A stretch of DNA of 64,000 nt from Hanstruepera neustonica (lineage in GTDB: Bacteria > Bacteroidota > Bacteroidia > Flavobacteriales > Flavobacteriaceae). The first letter of the stretch is position 1. Each line of letters starts with the position of its first letter. Of the stretch, positions 45,883-55,127 are shown one piece after another. Under the pieces are notes generated by a model. The model made no database searches. It was not told the origin of the DNA and saw only the letters and a list, made by a program, of their open reading frames with translations. A program made the position numbers and the translations under genes. The stretch spans positions 62,001-126,000 of the forward strand of contig NZ_POWF01000004.1 of the NCBI RefSeq assembly GCF_002895005.1. Direction: 5' to 3'.

Positions 45883-46818
45883 GTGAAATTTCCGCATAAA
45901 CATACTTTAAAAGAAATTGCCAATTTAATTGATGTCGATTATGTTGGGGCAGATGATTTTCCGGTTTTAGGCATGAATGAAATTCATGTAGTTGAGCCAG
46001 GAGATATTGTTTTTGTTGACCATCCTAAATACTATGACAAAGCTTTAAATTCTGCAGCGACCATTGTTTTAATAAACAAAAAGGTGGATTGTCCTGAAGG
46101 TAAGGCCTTATTGATTAGTGATGATCCGTTTCGTGATTTTAATAAGTTAACACGCCATTTTAAGCCCTTTAACTCGACAACAAGTTCAATTTCACAAAGT
46201 GCGGTTATTGGCGATGGTACCATTATTCAGCCCAACTGCTTTATAGGCAATAATGTTGTCATTGGAAAAAATTGTGTTATTCATTCTAACGTCAGTATTT
46301 ATGACGATGCCATTATTGGAGACCATGTGACCATTCATGCAGGTTCGGTTTTAGGAGCCAATGCGTTTTATTACAAGAAAAGACCTGAAGGATATGACAG
46401 ATTATTATCTGGAGGAAGAGTCATCATAGAAAACCATGTGGATATTGGTGCATTGTGTACTATTGATCGTGGCGTAACGGGTGATACGACTATTGGAGAA
46501 GGCTCTAAATTAGACAACCTGATTCAGGTTGGTCATGATACCGTTATTGGAAAAAAATGCCTTTTAGCATCACAGGTTGGTATTGCAGGCTGCGTAGTTG
46601 TTGAAGATGAAGTGACCCTTTGGGGCCAAGTAGGTGTTAAAAGTGGTATTACCATATCGAAAGGAACCGTTTTATATGCACAGTCTGGTTTAGGCCATAC
46701 TACCGAACCAGGCAAAACCTATTTTGGTTCGCCAGCTGGAGAGGCTCGAGAGAAGTTTAAAGAAATGGCATACATCAAACAAATTCCGGAAATCCTTAAA
46801 AAATTAAAAGAAAAATAA
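45883..46818 (+). CDS. Second LpxD-like acyltransferase
   Basis: A 311-residue protein with the same layout as LpxD: a short uridine-binding-like N-terminus (VEPGDIVFVDHPKYYDKA) and a hexapeptide beta-helix with a candidate catalytic histidine in LIQVGHDTVIG. It differs from the first LpxD in the substrate region, where LpxD's ADGFGF is replaced by ANAFYY. Annotation pipelines call it LpxD; its real acyl donor or acceptor may differ. The start is GTG at 45883, one base after the efp stop, with no closer ATG. The NTF2-like gene follows directly. Confidence 0.85.
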   Translation: MKFPHKHTLKEIANLIDVDYVGADDFPVLGMNEIHVVEPGDIVFVDHPKYYDKALNSAATIVLINKKVDCPEGKALLISDDPFRDFNKLTRHFKPFNSTTSSISQSAVIGDGTIIQPNCFIGNNVVIGKNCVIHSNVSIYDDAIIGDHVTIHAGSVLGANAFYYKKRPEGYDRLLSGGRVIIENHVDIGALCTIDRGVTGDTTIGEGSKLDNLIQVGHDTVIGKKCLLASQVGIAGCVVVEDEVTLWGQVGVKSGITISKGTVLYAQSGLGHTTEPGKTYFGSPAGEAREKFKEMAYIKQIPEILKKLKEK

Positions 46819-47208
46819 ATGGCTTCCAAAAAGATTATCAAGAAGTTTTTCAATTCGGATTTGGCCAATGATTTGAGCTTAATTGAAAAATTTTATCATA
46901 AAGATTGTGAGGTTCATTGGAATAGTAGTAAAGGTTACAGATTCAGGGACTTCAAGGGCACATTAGAATTTTTTAAAGGTATAACAGAATCGTATAGTAA
47001 TCTACGGTTTGATACAACCCATTTATTGAAGGATAAAAATGCTGTTGTTGCCAGATACACGCTATATGGAACCACAATTGAATCTGCAGATGAAATGCCA
47101 TTGGCACATTATGTTTCAATCATTGAGTTCAAGGATGACAAAATATATCGTGTTTATGAAATGAGTCAACCAGCGGATCAGGTTACCTTAAATTCCAATT
47201 CATTTTAA
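46819..47208 (+). CDS. NTF2/SnoaL-like protein
   Basis: A 129-residue protein with the cone-shaped NTF2-like fold pattern: two N-terminal helices (ASKKIIKKFFNSDLAND), then a curved sheet (VVARYTLYGTT, HYVSIIEFKDDKIYRVYEM). No catalytic residues stand out. Such proteins bind small hydrophobic ligands or act as isomerases. The ATG follows the stop codon of the LpxD-like gene directly, so the two are translationally linked and may share a pathway. Its function is unknown. Confidence 0.8.
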   Translation: MASKKIIKKFFNSDLANDLSLIEKFYHKDCEVHWNSSKGYRFRDFKGTLEFFKGITESYSNLRFDTTHLLKDKNAVVARYTLYGTTIESADEMPLAHYVSIIEFKDDKIYRVYEMSQPADQVTLNSNSF

Positions 47209-47251
47209 AAAAGAAATCCAAAAATACTTTTATAAATACTGTTCAAAAGAT

Positions 47252-47259
47252 TACTTTTG
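47252..47259 (+). promoter_or_regulatory. Candidate -7 element for sucD
   Basis: TACTTTTG matches TAnnTTTG and ends 33 bases before the ATG at 47293. No matching -33 TTG was found. It suggests that sucD is transcribed separately from the lipid A genes. Confidence 0.45.
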
Positions 47260-47292
47260 TAACGTTTTAAAAACATTAAAAATTCAACTTAA

Positions 47293-48165
47293 ATGAGCGT
47301 TTTAGTCAACAAAGATTCAAAAATAATTGTACAAGGTTTTACAGGTAGTGAAGGAACATTTCACGCAGGTCAAATGATAGAATATGGAACCAACGTTGTT
47401 GGTGGTGTAACACCAGGTAAAGGTGGTCAAACCCATTTAGATAAACCTGTTTTCAATACTGTTGAAGAAGCTGTAAAACAAGTTGGTGCTGACACGACTA
47501 TCATTTTCGTTCCACCTGCTTTTGCGGCCGATGCTATAATGGAAGCTGCAGATGCTGGAATTAAAGTTATTATCACCATTACTGAAGGTATTCCGGTTGC
47601 TGATATGATTACAGCAGCAAATTATATTAAAGGGAAGGATTGCCGATTGATTGGCCCTAATTGCCCAGGTGTTATTACACCAGAAGAAGCAAAAGTTGGT
47701 ATCATGCCAGGTTTTGTTTTCAAAAAAGGAAAAGTAGGAATTGTGTCAAAATCAGGAACCTTAACATATGAAGCTGCTGATCAAGTTGTCAAGCAAGGTT
47801 TAGGTATTACTACTGCTATTGGAATAGGTGGAGACCCAATCATTGGTACAACTACAAAAGAAGCTGTAGAGCTGTTAATTAATGACCCAGAAACTGAAGC
47901 GGTTGTGATGATTGGTGAAATAGGGGGTCAATTGGAAGCTGATGCTGCTAACTGGTATAAAGAAAGCGGTAGCAAAAAACCCGTAGTGGGATTCATTGCT
48001 GGTGAAACGGCACCCGCTGGTCGTACTATGGGTCACGCTGGAGCCATTGTTGGAGGAAGTGATGATACGGCTCAAGCCAAGAAAAAAATCATGAGAGCTT
48101 GTGGAATTCACGTTGTAGATTCACCTGCTGAAATAGGTAGAAAAGTAGCCGAAGTATTGGCTTAA
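47293..48165 (+). CDS. sucD: Succinate-CoA ligase (ADP-forming), alpha subunit
   Basis: A 290-residue TCA-cycle enzyme subunit. The N-terminal CoA-binding domain has [11 protein letters not shown] near residues 11-21. The C-terminal ligase domain carries the phosphorylated histidine in [11 protein letters not shown] near residue 246. Length and motifs fit SucD. The beta subunit gene sucC is not adjacent, as is common in Bacteroidetes. A terminator follows 20 bases after the stop. Confidence 0.97.
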   Translation: MSVLVNKDSKIIVQGFTGSEGTFHAGQMIEYGTNVVGGVTPGKGGQTHLDKPVFNTVEEAVKQVGADTTIIFVPPAFAADAIMEAADAGIKVIITITEGIPVADMITAANYIKGKDCRLIGPNCPGVITPEEAKVGIMPGFVFKKGKVGIVSKSGTLTYEAADQVVKQGLGITTAIGIGGDPIIGTTTKEAVELLINDPETEAVVMIGEIGGQLEADAANWYKESGSKKPVVGFIAGETAPAGRTMGHAGAIVGGSDDTAQAKKKIMRACGIHVVDSPAEIGRKVAEVLA

Positions 48166-48184
48166 TATAATAACATAAAGTGTT

Positions 48185-48217
48185 AAAAACCTTACAAAAT
48201 CTTGTAAGGTTTTTTTA
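48185..48217 (+). terminator. Intrinsic terminator after sucD
   Basis: Thirteen-base perfect inverted repeat (48185-48197 and 48202-48214) with an AATC loop and a T-run. It ends the sucD transcript before the fabG promoter. Confidence 0.9.
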
Positions 48218-48246
48218 TTTGGTGCAACTTGTATTTATTATATTTG
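48218..48246 (+). promoter_or_regulatory. Promoter for fabG (TTTG, 17 bases, TATATTTG)
   Basis: TTTG at 48218-48221 and TATATTTG at 48239-48246 are separated by 17 bases, in the usual range for Bacteroidetes. The start codon is 28 bases downstream at 48274. It is the most complete promoter in the window. Confidence 0.65.
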
Positions 48247-48273
48247 ACAAACAACTAATCTCAACAACAGAAA

Positions 48274-49020
48274 ATGAAATTATTAGAAGGTAAAACAGCT
48301 ATAATTACAGGAGCCAGTAGGGGAATTGGACGTGGTATTGCTCAAGTATTTGCTCAGCAAGGGGCCAATGTTGCCTTTACATATAGCTCTTCGGTTGAAG
48401 CAGCAAATGAATTAGAGAATGAATTAAATGCTTTGGGTATCAAGGCTAAAGGTTATAAAAGTAATGCCGCCAGTTTTCAAGAAGCCCAAGATCTAGCTGA
48501 ATCTGTAGTAAATGAATTTGGTTCGATTGATATATTGGTTAATAATGCGGGCATTACAAAAGATAACCTGTTAATGCGTATCAGTGAAGAAGATTTTGAT
48601 AAAGTTATAGAAGTCAATTTAAAGTCGGTATTTAATATGACCAAAGCGGTACAACGCACTATGCTTAAACAACGCCAAGGTTCTATCATTAATATGAGTT
48701 CTGTTGTTGGTGTTAAGGGTAATGCTGGTCAGACGAATTACGCAGCTTCAAAAGCAGGTATTATAGGATTTTCAAAATCAGTTGCTTTAGAGTTGGGTTC
48801 TCGTAACATTAGAAGTAATGTCATTGCACCAGGGTTTATAGAAACGGAAATGACAGCTAAACTAGATGAAGATACCGTGAAGGGCTGGAGAGATGCCATT
48901 CCTTTAAAAAGAGGAGGGACACCAGAAGACATTGCAAATGCATGTGTATTTTTAGCTAGTGATATGTCATCTTATATTACGGGTCAAACCCTGAATGTAG
49001 ATGGCGGCATGTTAACCTAA
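48274..49020 (+). CDS. fabG: 3-oxoacyl-ACP reductase
   Basis: A 248-residue SDR enzyme for the first reduction in fatty acid elongation. The cofactor motif TGASRGIGRG lies at residues 12-21, followed by NNAGI near 90-94. The catalytic set is Ser139 region (NMSSVVG), Tyr152 and Lys156 (YAASK). The C-terminal TGQTLNVDGGM is typical of FabG. It has its own promoter and terminator-bounded 5' end. The VWA gene starts 18 bases downstream and may be co-transcribed. Confidence 0.93.
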   Translation: MKLLEGKTAIITGASRGIGRGIAQVFAQQGANVAFTYSSSVEAANELENELNALGIKAKGYKSNAASFQEAQDLAESVVNEFGSIDILVNNAGITKDNLLMRISEEDFDKVIEVNLKSVFNMTKAVQRTMLKQRQGSIINMSSVVGVKGNAGQTNYAASKAGIIGFSKSVALELGSRNIRSNVIAPGFIETEMTAKLDEDTVKGWRDAIPLKRGGTPEDIANACVFLASDMSSYITGQTLNVDGGMLT

Positions 49021-49038
49021 TCATTTTTGAATATTTTA

Positions 49039-51072
49039 ATGGGTTCATACACTCTTTTATTGATAATATTATCTGGAATCATAGCGCTATTACTAGCGCT
49101 TTTTCAGTATTGGTATCAATCTAAAAAGCGTTCGCATACTTACAGAGTGCTTACTTTTTTAAGATTTATAACATTTTTTCTGATTCTACTGCTTTTAATA
49201 AATCCAAAAGTTGAAAAAGAAACCTTTTATAATGAAAAACCCAAACTAGTAATTGCCGCAGATAACTCAAGCTCCATAGAATTTTTGAATCAAAAGAATG
49301 CGGTTTCTGGAATTATACAAGCCATTAAAAATAATAAAGATCTTAATGATAAGTTTGATTTAGAATTTTTTGCTTTTAGTGATGATGTTACTCTGACTGA
49401 CAGCCTAAATTATTCAGGAGGTCAAACTAATGTATCAAATGCCTTTAAAAAGCTTAAGGATATTTATAAAAGTGATATTGCACCCACCATTTTAATATCA
49501 GATGGCAATCAAACCTATGGTTCGGATTATGAATACGAATCTTTGAAATATAATCAGCCTGTATTTCCTGTAGTTGTTGGTGATACAACTGTTCACGCTG
49601 ATATTAAATTACAACAACTTAATGTTAATAAGTATGCTTTCTATAAAAATAAATTTCCAGTTGAAGCCATACTGACCTATAATGGAGAAAAAAGCATTGC
49701 GACATCTTTTAAAATTCTTAATGGAAATACAACGGTTTGGTCAGAAAATATAGAATTTAATAAGACCGACAATTCCAGGGTTATCAATCTGACACTACCC
49801 GCTAATCAAATAGGGGTGTTTACTTACAAAGCCCTTGTAGAACCCTTGGATAATGAAAAAAATACGGTTAACAATCATAAGGAGTTCGCTATGGAAGTGG
49901 TCAATGAGAAATCAAATATTGCTATTGTCAGTGATTTTATTCATCCTGATTTAGGAATGCTCAAGAAGAGTATTGAAACTAATGAGCAGCGTACGGCAAC
50001 TATTATGGATATGAATCAGTTTGTTTCTAAAATTTCTGATTTTCAAATGGTTATATTATATCAACCCAACAATAGATTTAGACCGGTCTTTGAAGCCCTT
50101 AACACGATTCCATTAAATAAATTGATCATATCAGGAACCAGAACTGACTGGAATTTTCTCAACAGTGTTTCCAACGCATTCCAGCATGATATCAATTCAC
50201 AAATAGAAGATTTTCAGGCTATTTCAAATACTAATTATTCTGAATTTATTCTGTCAGATTTAGACTTTCAGTCATTTCCGCCTTTAAGAGGGAAATTTGG
50301 AAACTTAAATTTTTCAGTTCCATTTCAAACAATCTTGTTTAAACAAATTGGTAGTATTACAACTGAAGACGTTTTGTTGGCCACTATGGAACAAAATACA
50401 AACAGACAGGCTATTTTACTTGGAGAAGATTTATGGAGGTGGCGAGCGCAGAGTTTTCTAAATAACGATTCTTTTAATCAGTTTGATGATTTTATTGGTA
50501 AACTCATTCAATATTTAGCTTCCAAAAAAAGAAAGGAACGATTGAATGTGGAGTTTGAGTCTTTTTACAATGGTAATACGAGTGTTATCATAAGTGCGCA
50601 ATACTTTAATAAAACCTATGAGTTTGACAATCGAGAGAATTTAATTATTGAAGTTACAGATGATATTTCGGGTGATAAACAATCATTCCCATTTGTATTG
50701 AAGAACAATAGTTATGAAGTTAATTTAAGTAATTTAAAAGCTTCGGACTATAGTTTTAAAGTAACAGCAGTAAACAGTAATATTTCAAAATCTGGAAAAT
50801 TTAAAATATTGGCTTATAATATTGAAGAGCAGTTTTTAAATGCTAATGTTTCGAAGTTAAATTCTACGGCAATGAATACAAATGGAAAGCTCTATTTTCC
50901 CGATACCTTCTCAAAGTTAATTGATGATTTATTGAATGATACGCGTTTTGCTACTATTGAAAAAAGTACAAAAAATACAGTATCTTTGATAAGTTGGAAA
51001 TATCTTCTGGCTCTAATTGCCTTATGTTTAGCTTCAGAATGGTTTATTAGAAAATATAACGGACTTATTTAA
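49039..51072 (+). CDS. VWA-domain-like integral membrane protein
   Basis: A 677-residue protein. Two N-terminal membrane helices (residues 3-22 and 36-56) are followed by a von Willebrand A-type domain with the MIDAS-like DNSSS near residues 75-79 and LISDGNQTYGSD. Long beta-rich exported segments and a C-terminal membrane helix (about 655-672) complete it. The layout resembles BatA/BatB-type and related Bacteroidetes membrane proteins without an associated MoxR ATPase gene nearby. ATG 49039 is preferred over an upstream TTG. Function is unknown. The prohibitin-like gene follows after 14 bases. Confidence 0.85.
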   Translation: MGSYTLLLIILSGIIALLLALFQYWYQSKKRSHTYRVLTFLRFITFFLILLLLINPKVEKETFYNEKPKLVIAADNSSSIEFLNQKNAVSGIIQAIKNNKDLNDKFDLEFFAFSDDVTLTDSLNYSGGQTNVSNAFKKLKDIYKSDIAPTILISDGNQTYGSDYEYESLKYNQPVFPVVVGDTTVHADIKLQQLNVNKYAFYKNKFPVEAILTYNGEKSIATSFKILNGNTTVWSENIEFNKTDNSRVINLTLPANQIGVFTYKALVEPLDNEKNTVNNHKEFAMEVVNEKSNIAIVSDFIHPDLGMLKKSIETNEQRTATIMDMNQFVSKISDFQMVILYQPNNRFRPVFEALNTIPLNKLIISGTRTDWNFLNSVSNAFQHDINSQIEDFQAISNTNYSEFILSDLDFQSFPPLRGKFGNLNFSVPFQTILFKQIGSITTEDVLLATMEQNTNRQAILLGEDLWRWRAQSFLNNDSFNQFDDFIGKLIQYLASKKRKERLNVEFESFYNGNTSVIISAQYFNKTYEFDNRENLIIEVTDDISGDKQSFPFVLKNNSYEVNLSNLKASDYSFKVTAVNSNISKSGKFKILAYNIEEQFLNANVSKLNSTAMNTNGKLYFPDTFSKLIDDLLNDTRFATIEKSTKNTVSLISWKYLLALIALCLASEWFIRKYNGLI

Positions 51073-51086
51073 ATAAAAAAGAGATT

Positions 51087-51902
51087 ATGGAAAGATTACC
51101 TAAAATAGGATTACCTATTATTATTACAATAATTGTATTAATTGTTGTCGTAGCAAAGTCTGCAGTAACGATTGACTCTGGTGAAGCAGGAGTGTTGTTT
51201 AAGACTTTTGGAGAGGGTGTTGTAATTGATGAGCCACCAATGGGCGAAGGATTTCATATTGTAGCACCATGGAACAAGGTGTTTGTTTATGAAGTAAGAC
51301 AACAAGAAGTACTTGAAAAAATGAACGTGTTGTCATCAAATGGATTGGATATCAAGCTAGAAGCATCTGTTTGGTTTCAACCAAAATATTCGGATTTAGG
51401 AAAGTTGCACCAAGAAAAAAGTGAAATGTACAAAGAGCGTGTATTGCTTCCTGCCATTCGTTCAGCAGCTCGGAGTGTAGTTGGACGTTATACTCCTGAA
51501 CAGTTGTACTCCACAAAGCGTGATGCCATTCAACAGGAAATATTTGAAGAAACCAAAAAAATCGTTGAAGATCAATACATTCAATTAAACGAGGTGCTAG
51601 TTCGTGATGTGACGCTACCGCCAACCATAAAAGATGCCATTGAACGTAAATTAAAACAAGAACAAGAATCTTTGGAATATGAGTTTAGGTTAGTTACTGC
51701 TGAAAAGGAGGCTGAAAAAGTTCGAATTGAAGCACAGGGTAAGGCTGATGCTAACAGAATATTAAGCGCTTCATTGACTGATAAAATTTTGCAAGACAAA
51801 GGGATTGACGCGACAATTAAGCTATCCGAATCAAATAATTCCAAAGTGATTGTAATAGGTTCAGGAGATTCTGGAATGCCTATAATATTAGGGAATCAAT
51901 AA
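51087..51902 (+). CDS. Prohibitin/SPFH-family membrane protein
   Basis: A 271-residue protein with one N-terminal membrane helix (residues 8-27), the SPFH/Band 7 domain (GEAGVLFKTFGEG, VWFQPKYSDL) and a coiled coil near residues 185-225 (IERKLKQEQESLEYEFRL, shown only in part as typical). It is expected to form ring-like assemblies on the membrane that regulate proteases such as FtsH. It shares a transcript with the VWA protein upstream. A strong terminator follows. Confidence 0.92.
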   Translation: MERLPKIGLPIIITIIVLIVVVAKSAVTIDSGEAGVLFKTFGEGVVIDEPPMGEGFHIVAPWNKVFVYEVRQQEVLEKMNVLSSNGLDIKLEASVWFQPKYSDLGKLHQEKSEMYKERVLLPAIRSAARSVVGRYTPEQLYSTKRDAIQQEIFEETKKIVEDQYIQLNEVLVRDVTLPPTIKDAIERKLKQEQESLEYEFRLVTAEKEAEKVRIEAQGKADANRILSASLTDKILQDKGIDATIKLSESNNSKVIVIGSGDSGMPIILGNQ

Positions 51903-51924
51903 AATATATAATTGACCAAATAAA

Positions 51925-51951
51925 AAGGCACTGAAATCAGTGCCTTCTTTT
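51925..51951 (+). terminator. Bidirectional terminator after prohibitin-like gene
   Basis: A ten-base perfect inverted repeat (51925-51934 and 51937-51946) with A-rich and T-rich flanks lies between two convergent genes. The inner pairs may open to give a loop of four bases. Confidence 0.85.
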
Positions 51952-51967
51952 TATTAATATTTGTTTA

Positions 51968-52387
51968 TTAGGATATCCAGCCTTTTGCAATGGCTTGTTT
52001 TGAGAGCCAAATCAAGAACAAGCAAACAATAATAATTATAATAGGCATAATAACGCTAGGCATATCCACATTCATAAATAGGTAGACATGTTGAACAATA
52101 GCACCAATAGCTGAAAGGACCAATAGACCATATGCCCATTTTTTTCTTAAAAGTAAAGCTAAACAGCCCAAAGCACCTGCAAAAACAGCAATTGCGAAAG
52201 CTGCTGTATACCATGCAGGATAGTCTACTAAAAACTCTGCTTGTTGTTCTTCTGGCATAGCAGCAATCATTTCATCAGTTGCGAAAGCTCGAGCCAAATA
52301 GGCCATAACTCCCATTCCATTCCAGATAAGAGCTACTACACTTACAATCCAAAACCACACTGGTGGTTTGTTAGTTGAATCTGTCAT
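51968..52387 (-). CDS. Four-helix membrane protein of unknown function
   Basis: A 139-residue protein with four hydrophobic segments near residues 11-31, 57-79, 86-105 and 112-131. An acidic loop (EMIAAMPEEQQAEFL) lies between the first two, and the C-terminus is basic. Similar small proteins are common in marine flavobacteria and often annotated only as hypothetical. No operon partner is adjacent; TruA-like is divergent 96 bases away. Confidence 0.8.
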   Translation of the reverse strand: MTDSTNKPPVWFWIVSVVALIWNGMGVMAYLARAFATDEMIAAMPEEQQAEFLVDYPAWYTAAFAIAVFAGALGCLALLLRKKWAYGLLVLSAIGAIVQHVYLFMNVDMPSVIMPIIIIIVCLFLIWLSKQAIAKGWIS

Positions 52388-52483
52388 ATTTTAAAAAATT
52401 TAGTTAGTTTATATATAACAAGTTATAAAAAATTTGTGAGATGTGTAAAATAAAGTAATTTCGAACCTTCAAAAGCAAATCAA

Positions 52484-53272
52484 GTGTTTGAGAACAAACG
52501 ATATTATTATCTGGTAAAATGTCAATATCTGGGTTACAGATTTCATGGTTGGCAAAAACAGCCCAATCTGAAAACCTTGCATTTGATGATTGATAAAACA
52601 CTGCGATACATTCTTGAGGGCAAAAAGTTCAAAACATTAACTGCTGGTAGAACAGATGCCATGGTATCAGCTAACGAAGCGGCTTTTGAATTGTTTCTTT
52701 ATCATAAAATTGAGGATTTAGATACTTTTTTGGAGTTGTTTAATTTTAATTTACCGCAAGATATTCGAGTATTAAGCCTTACTGAAGTATCTAGTGATTT
52801 CAATATTATTCAAGGATCAAAGGTTAAGGAATACTTATATATTTTTGCATTTGGTGGCAAATTTCATCCGTTTTGTGCTCCCATAATGACAACCATTTTA
52901 ACAGATTTGGATATCGAACTCATGAAGGAAGGTGCCAAACTTTTTCAAGGCTCACATTATTTTAAATCGTATTGTTTCAAACCCACAGATAAAGGTGTTT
53001 ATGATAGAGAAATTGATGTTTGCGAAATAGTTGAAAACACCCAATTAACAGCCAATTTTTTTCCTGAAAAATCGTACATTTTACGTGTAAAAGGTAAAGG
53101 GTTTATGCGTAATCAAATACGATTGATGATGGGTGCACTTATTAACCTTGGTAAAGGCGAATTGACACTTTCGGATATTGAAGCGAGCTTACTTCCTAAT
53201 AATAATATAGCCATAGATTATATCGCTCCAGCTTCAGGATTAATTCTTAATAAAGTTGATTTTCAAGAGTGA
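52484..53272 (+). CDS. TruA-like tRNA pseudouridine synthase paralogue
   Basis: A 262-residue protein of the TruA family. It shows the N-terminal LGYRFHGWQKQPN stretch and the catalytic aspartate Asp58 in GRTDAMVSA, and a C-terminal GKGFMRNQIRLMMGALI core. The usual TruA motif is RTDxGVHA; here it is RTDAMVSA, so the loop next to the catalytic residue is changed. This is probably a second Bacteroidetes TruA-like enzyme with a different target, and not the housekeeping TruA. The start is GTG at 52484, since no ATG occurs before the conserved region. Confidence 0.88.
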   Translation: MFENKRYYYLVKCQYLGYRFHGWQKQPNLKTLHLMIDKTLRYILEGKKFKTLTAGRTDAMVSANEAAFELFLYHKIEDLDTFLELFNFNLPQDIRVLSLTEVSSDFNIIQGSKVKEYLYIFAFGGKFHPFCAPIMTTILTDLDIELMKEGAKLFQGSHYFKSYCFKPTDKGVYDREIDVCEIVENTQLTANFFPEKSYILRVKGKGFMRNQIRLMMGALINLGKGELTLSDIEASLLPNNNIAIDYIAPASGLILNKVDFQE

Positions 53273-53439
53273 TATAATCGCTTTATTCTGTTAAAAACCA
53301 TTAAGAATTCCCATAATTATTTAACATAATTTATGTTAAAAGAACCTTAAAGAGGTTAAAGCTTGTTAAATCACTTGACTTATCTCATCTAGCCCCTAGT
53401 TTATAAGCGTAACTATTTATAAATCAGCAAAAAAAAATT

Positions 53440-53943
53440 ATGAGTTATTTAAACATGAAAGATGAAAAGTTAATACCTGTGGTGGTGGAATTAAATACCT
53501 TGTTAGCAGATTATCATATTTACTACCAAAAATTACGAAGCAACCACTGGAACATACTCGGTAAGAATTTTTTTGATCTTCACAACAAATTTGAAGAGAT
53601 GTACAATGATGCTAAAATCAAAATTGATGAAATAGCAGAGCGTATTTTAACCTTGCGTTTTCATCCCATGAGTACATTTAAGGATTATTTTCAAGTGTCA
53701 GCCATTACCGAAAAAGAAGGTTTAAAAACAGATGTTGACATGGTGAAGGAAACCCTTAACGATCATAAAATTCTACTTAAACAAATGAGTAAAGTCATTG
53801 AAAAGGCCGAATCAGTTTCTGACGAAGGAACCATAGATTTGATTGGTGCCTATATCAGAGAGCTAGAGAAAACAAGTTGGATGTTAGACGCTTGGGCAAA
53901 AGATACCAAGGATACTTTGAACACAACACCTATTGAAGCCTAA
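53440..53943 (+). CDS. dps: Dps-family ferritin-like protein
   Basis: A 167-residue four-helix bundle protein. The inter-subunit ferroxidase ligands are visible in SNHWNILG (His near residue 34) and FEEMYNDAKIKIDEIAERI, which provides the Asp/Glu ligands. It oxidises and stores iron and protects DNA during oxidative stress or starvation. The C-terminal tail lacks a lysine-rich DNA-binding extension. The 167-base upstream gap holds no clear TAnnTTTG, and stress regulation is plausible but not seen. The MscS gene follows 22 bases later. Confidence 0.93.
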   Translation: MSYLNMKDEKLIPVVVELNTLLADYHIYYQKLRSNHWNILGKNFFDLHNKFEEMYNDAKIKIDEIAERILTLRFHPMSTFKDYFQVSAITEKEGLKTDVDMVKETLNDHKILLKQMSKVIEKAESVSDEGTIDLIGAYIRELEKTSWMLDAWAKDTKDTLNTTPIEA

Positions 53944-53965
53944 TAATCGCCATTAAATCTTAATT

Positions 53966-54868
53966 ATGAAAGAGCAATTAGCAGAAGCATTCAATAATTT
54001 AATTGACAAATTAAAAGGTTGGTTCAATACAATTATAGAATATCTACCAAACTTTGTGCTTGCCATTTTAGTACTTATCACGGCATATTTTATAGCAAAG
54101 TATGTGAATAAAGCAACAAAAAAGATTGTCGATAAGAAAGTTCAAGACGAGTCGGTAAGTGGTATGATATCTAGAATTACAGCTGTAATAGTTGTGTTGG
54201 CAGGATTGTTTTTGGCTTTAGGGATCATGAATTTAAATCAAGCACTCACATCACTACTAGCTGGTGCTGGTGTAGCTGGTTTGGCAATTGGTTTGGCCTT
54301 ACAGGGCACATTGTCAAATACAATTTCTGGTATCATTCTATCCTTCAGAAAAAAAATTCAAATTGGCAATTGGGTAGAGACTAACGGTTTTTCAGGTGAA
54401 GTTATGGATATTAACATGAAAGACTTCACGCTTAAAGAAGCGGATAACAACATCGTCGTTATACCAAACAAAAAAATACTTGAAAATCCGCTAAAAAACT
54501 ATTCGCTAACAACCAAAATGCGTGTTTTTATAGAATGTGGAGTCGGGTATGAATCTGATTTGGAAAAAGTAGAATCGCTCACTAAAGAAGTTATTGCCAA
54601 AACTTTTGATCAGGTTGAAAAGCCAGAAGATGTAGAATTCTATTACACAGAGTTTGGCAACAGTTCCATTAACTACTTATGTCGGTTTTGGATAGATGCT
54701 GAAAGCATGCTGGAAAAACTCCGTGCAAAAACCAAAGCTATTATTGAAATCAAAAAAGCTTATGATAAAGAAGGAATCAATATACCGTTCCCAATTCGAA
54801 CATTAAAATTTGACAATGAGTTAGCTTTTAACAACCCTGTTGAATTTGAAAAAATCTCTAAAAACTAG
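53966..54868 (+). CDS. Small-conductance mechanosensitive channel, MscS type
   Basis: A 300-residue channel with three membrane helices (residues 25-45, 65-88 and 92-122). The pore helix is glycine/alanine-rich (LLAGAGVAGLAIGLALQG) and is followed by the beta domain (IGNWVETNGFSGEVMDI) and the C-terminal cytosolic cage. It is the minimal MscS form and releases solutes on hypo-osmotic shock. It is next to dps, pointing to a general stress cluster. A hairpin at 54870-54896 follows the stop. Confidence 0.94.
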   Translation: MKEQLAEAFNNLIDKLKGWFNTIIEYLPNFVLAILVLITAYFIAKYVNKATKKIVDKKVQDESVSGMISRITAVIVVLAGLFLALGIMNLNQALTSLLAGAGVAGLAIGLALQGTLSNTISGIILSFRKKIQIGNWVETNGFSGEVMDINMKDFTLKEADNNIVVIPNKKILENPLKNYSLTTKMRVFIECGVGYESDLEKVESLTKEVIAKTFDQVEKPEDVEFYYTEFGNSSINYLCRFWIDAESMLEKLRAKTKAIIEIKKAYDKEGINIPFPIRTLKFDNELAFNNPVEFEKISKN

Positions 54869-54919
54869 AGTTAGATTACGAGTTTGTAATCTTAACCAAT
54901 AATTAAAAAATTAAATATT

Positions 54920-55084
54920 ATGTTACGTTGGACAATCACTTTTGTAATAATTGCAATCATCGCTGGAGTTTTAGGTTTTGGTGGTATTGCGGGAGCATCG
55001 GCAGGAATTGCTAAAATATGTTTCTACATTTTTTTAGTACTCTTTGTGTTGTCATTATTAAAAGGTGGTTTAAGTAAAAAGTAA
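54920..55084 (+). CDS. DUF1328-type small membrane protein
   Basis: A 54-residue peptide from ATG 54920 to TAA 55084 with two hydrophobic segments (residues 5-22 and 30-48) and a lysine C-terminus. The pattern [20 protein letters not shown] followed by GGIAG matches the YtjA/DUF1328 family of stress-linked membrane peptides. It lies between mscS and a secreted protein gene, all on the plus strand, and is easily missed because of its size. Confidence 0.9.
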   Translation: MLRWTITFVIIAIIAGVLGFGGIAGASAGIAKICFYIFLVLFVLSLLKGGLSKK

Positions 55085-55127
55085 TACGTTTTATAAAACC
55101 GAATTATTAACCATTAAAATTAAAACA

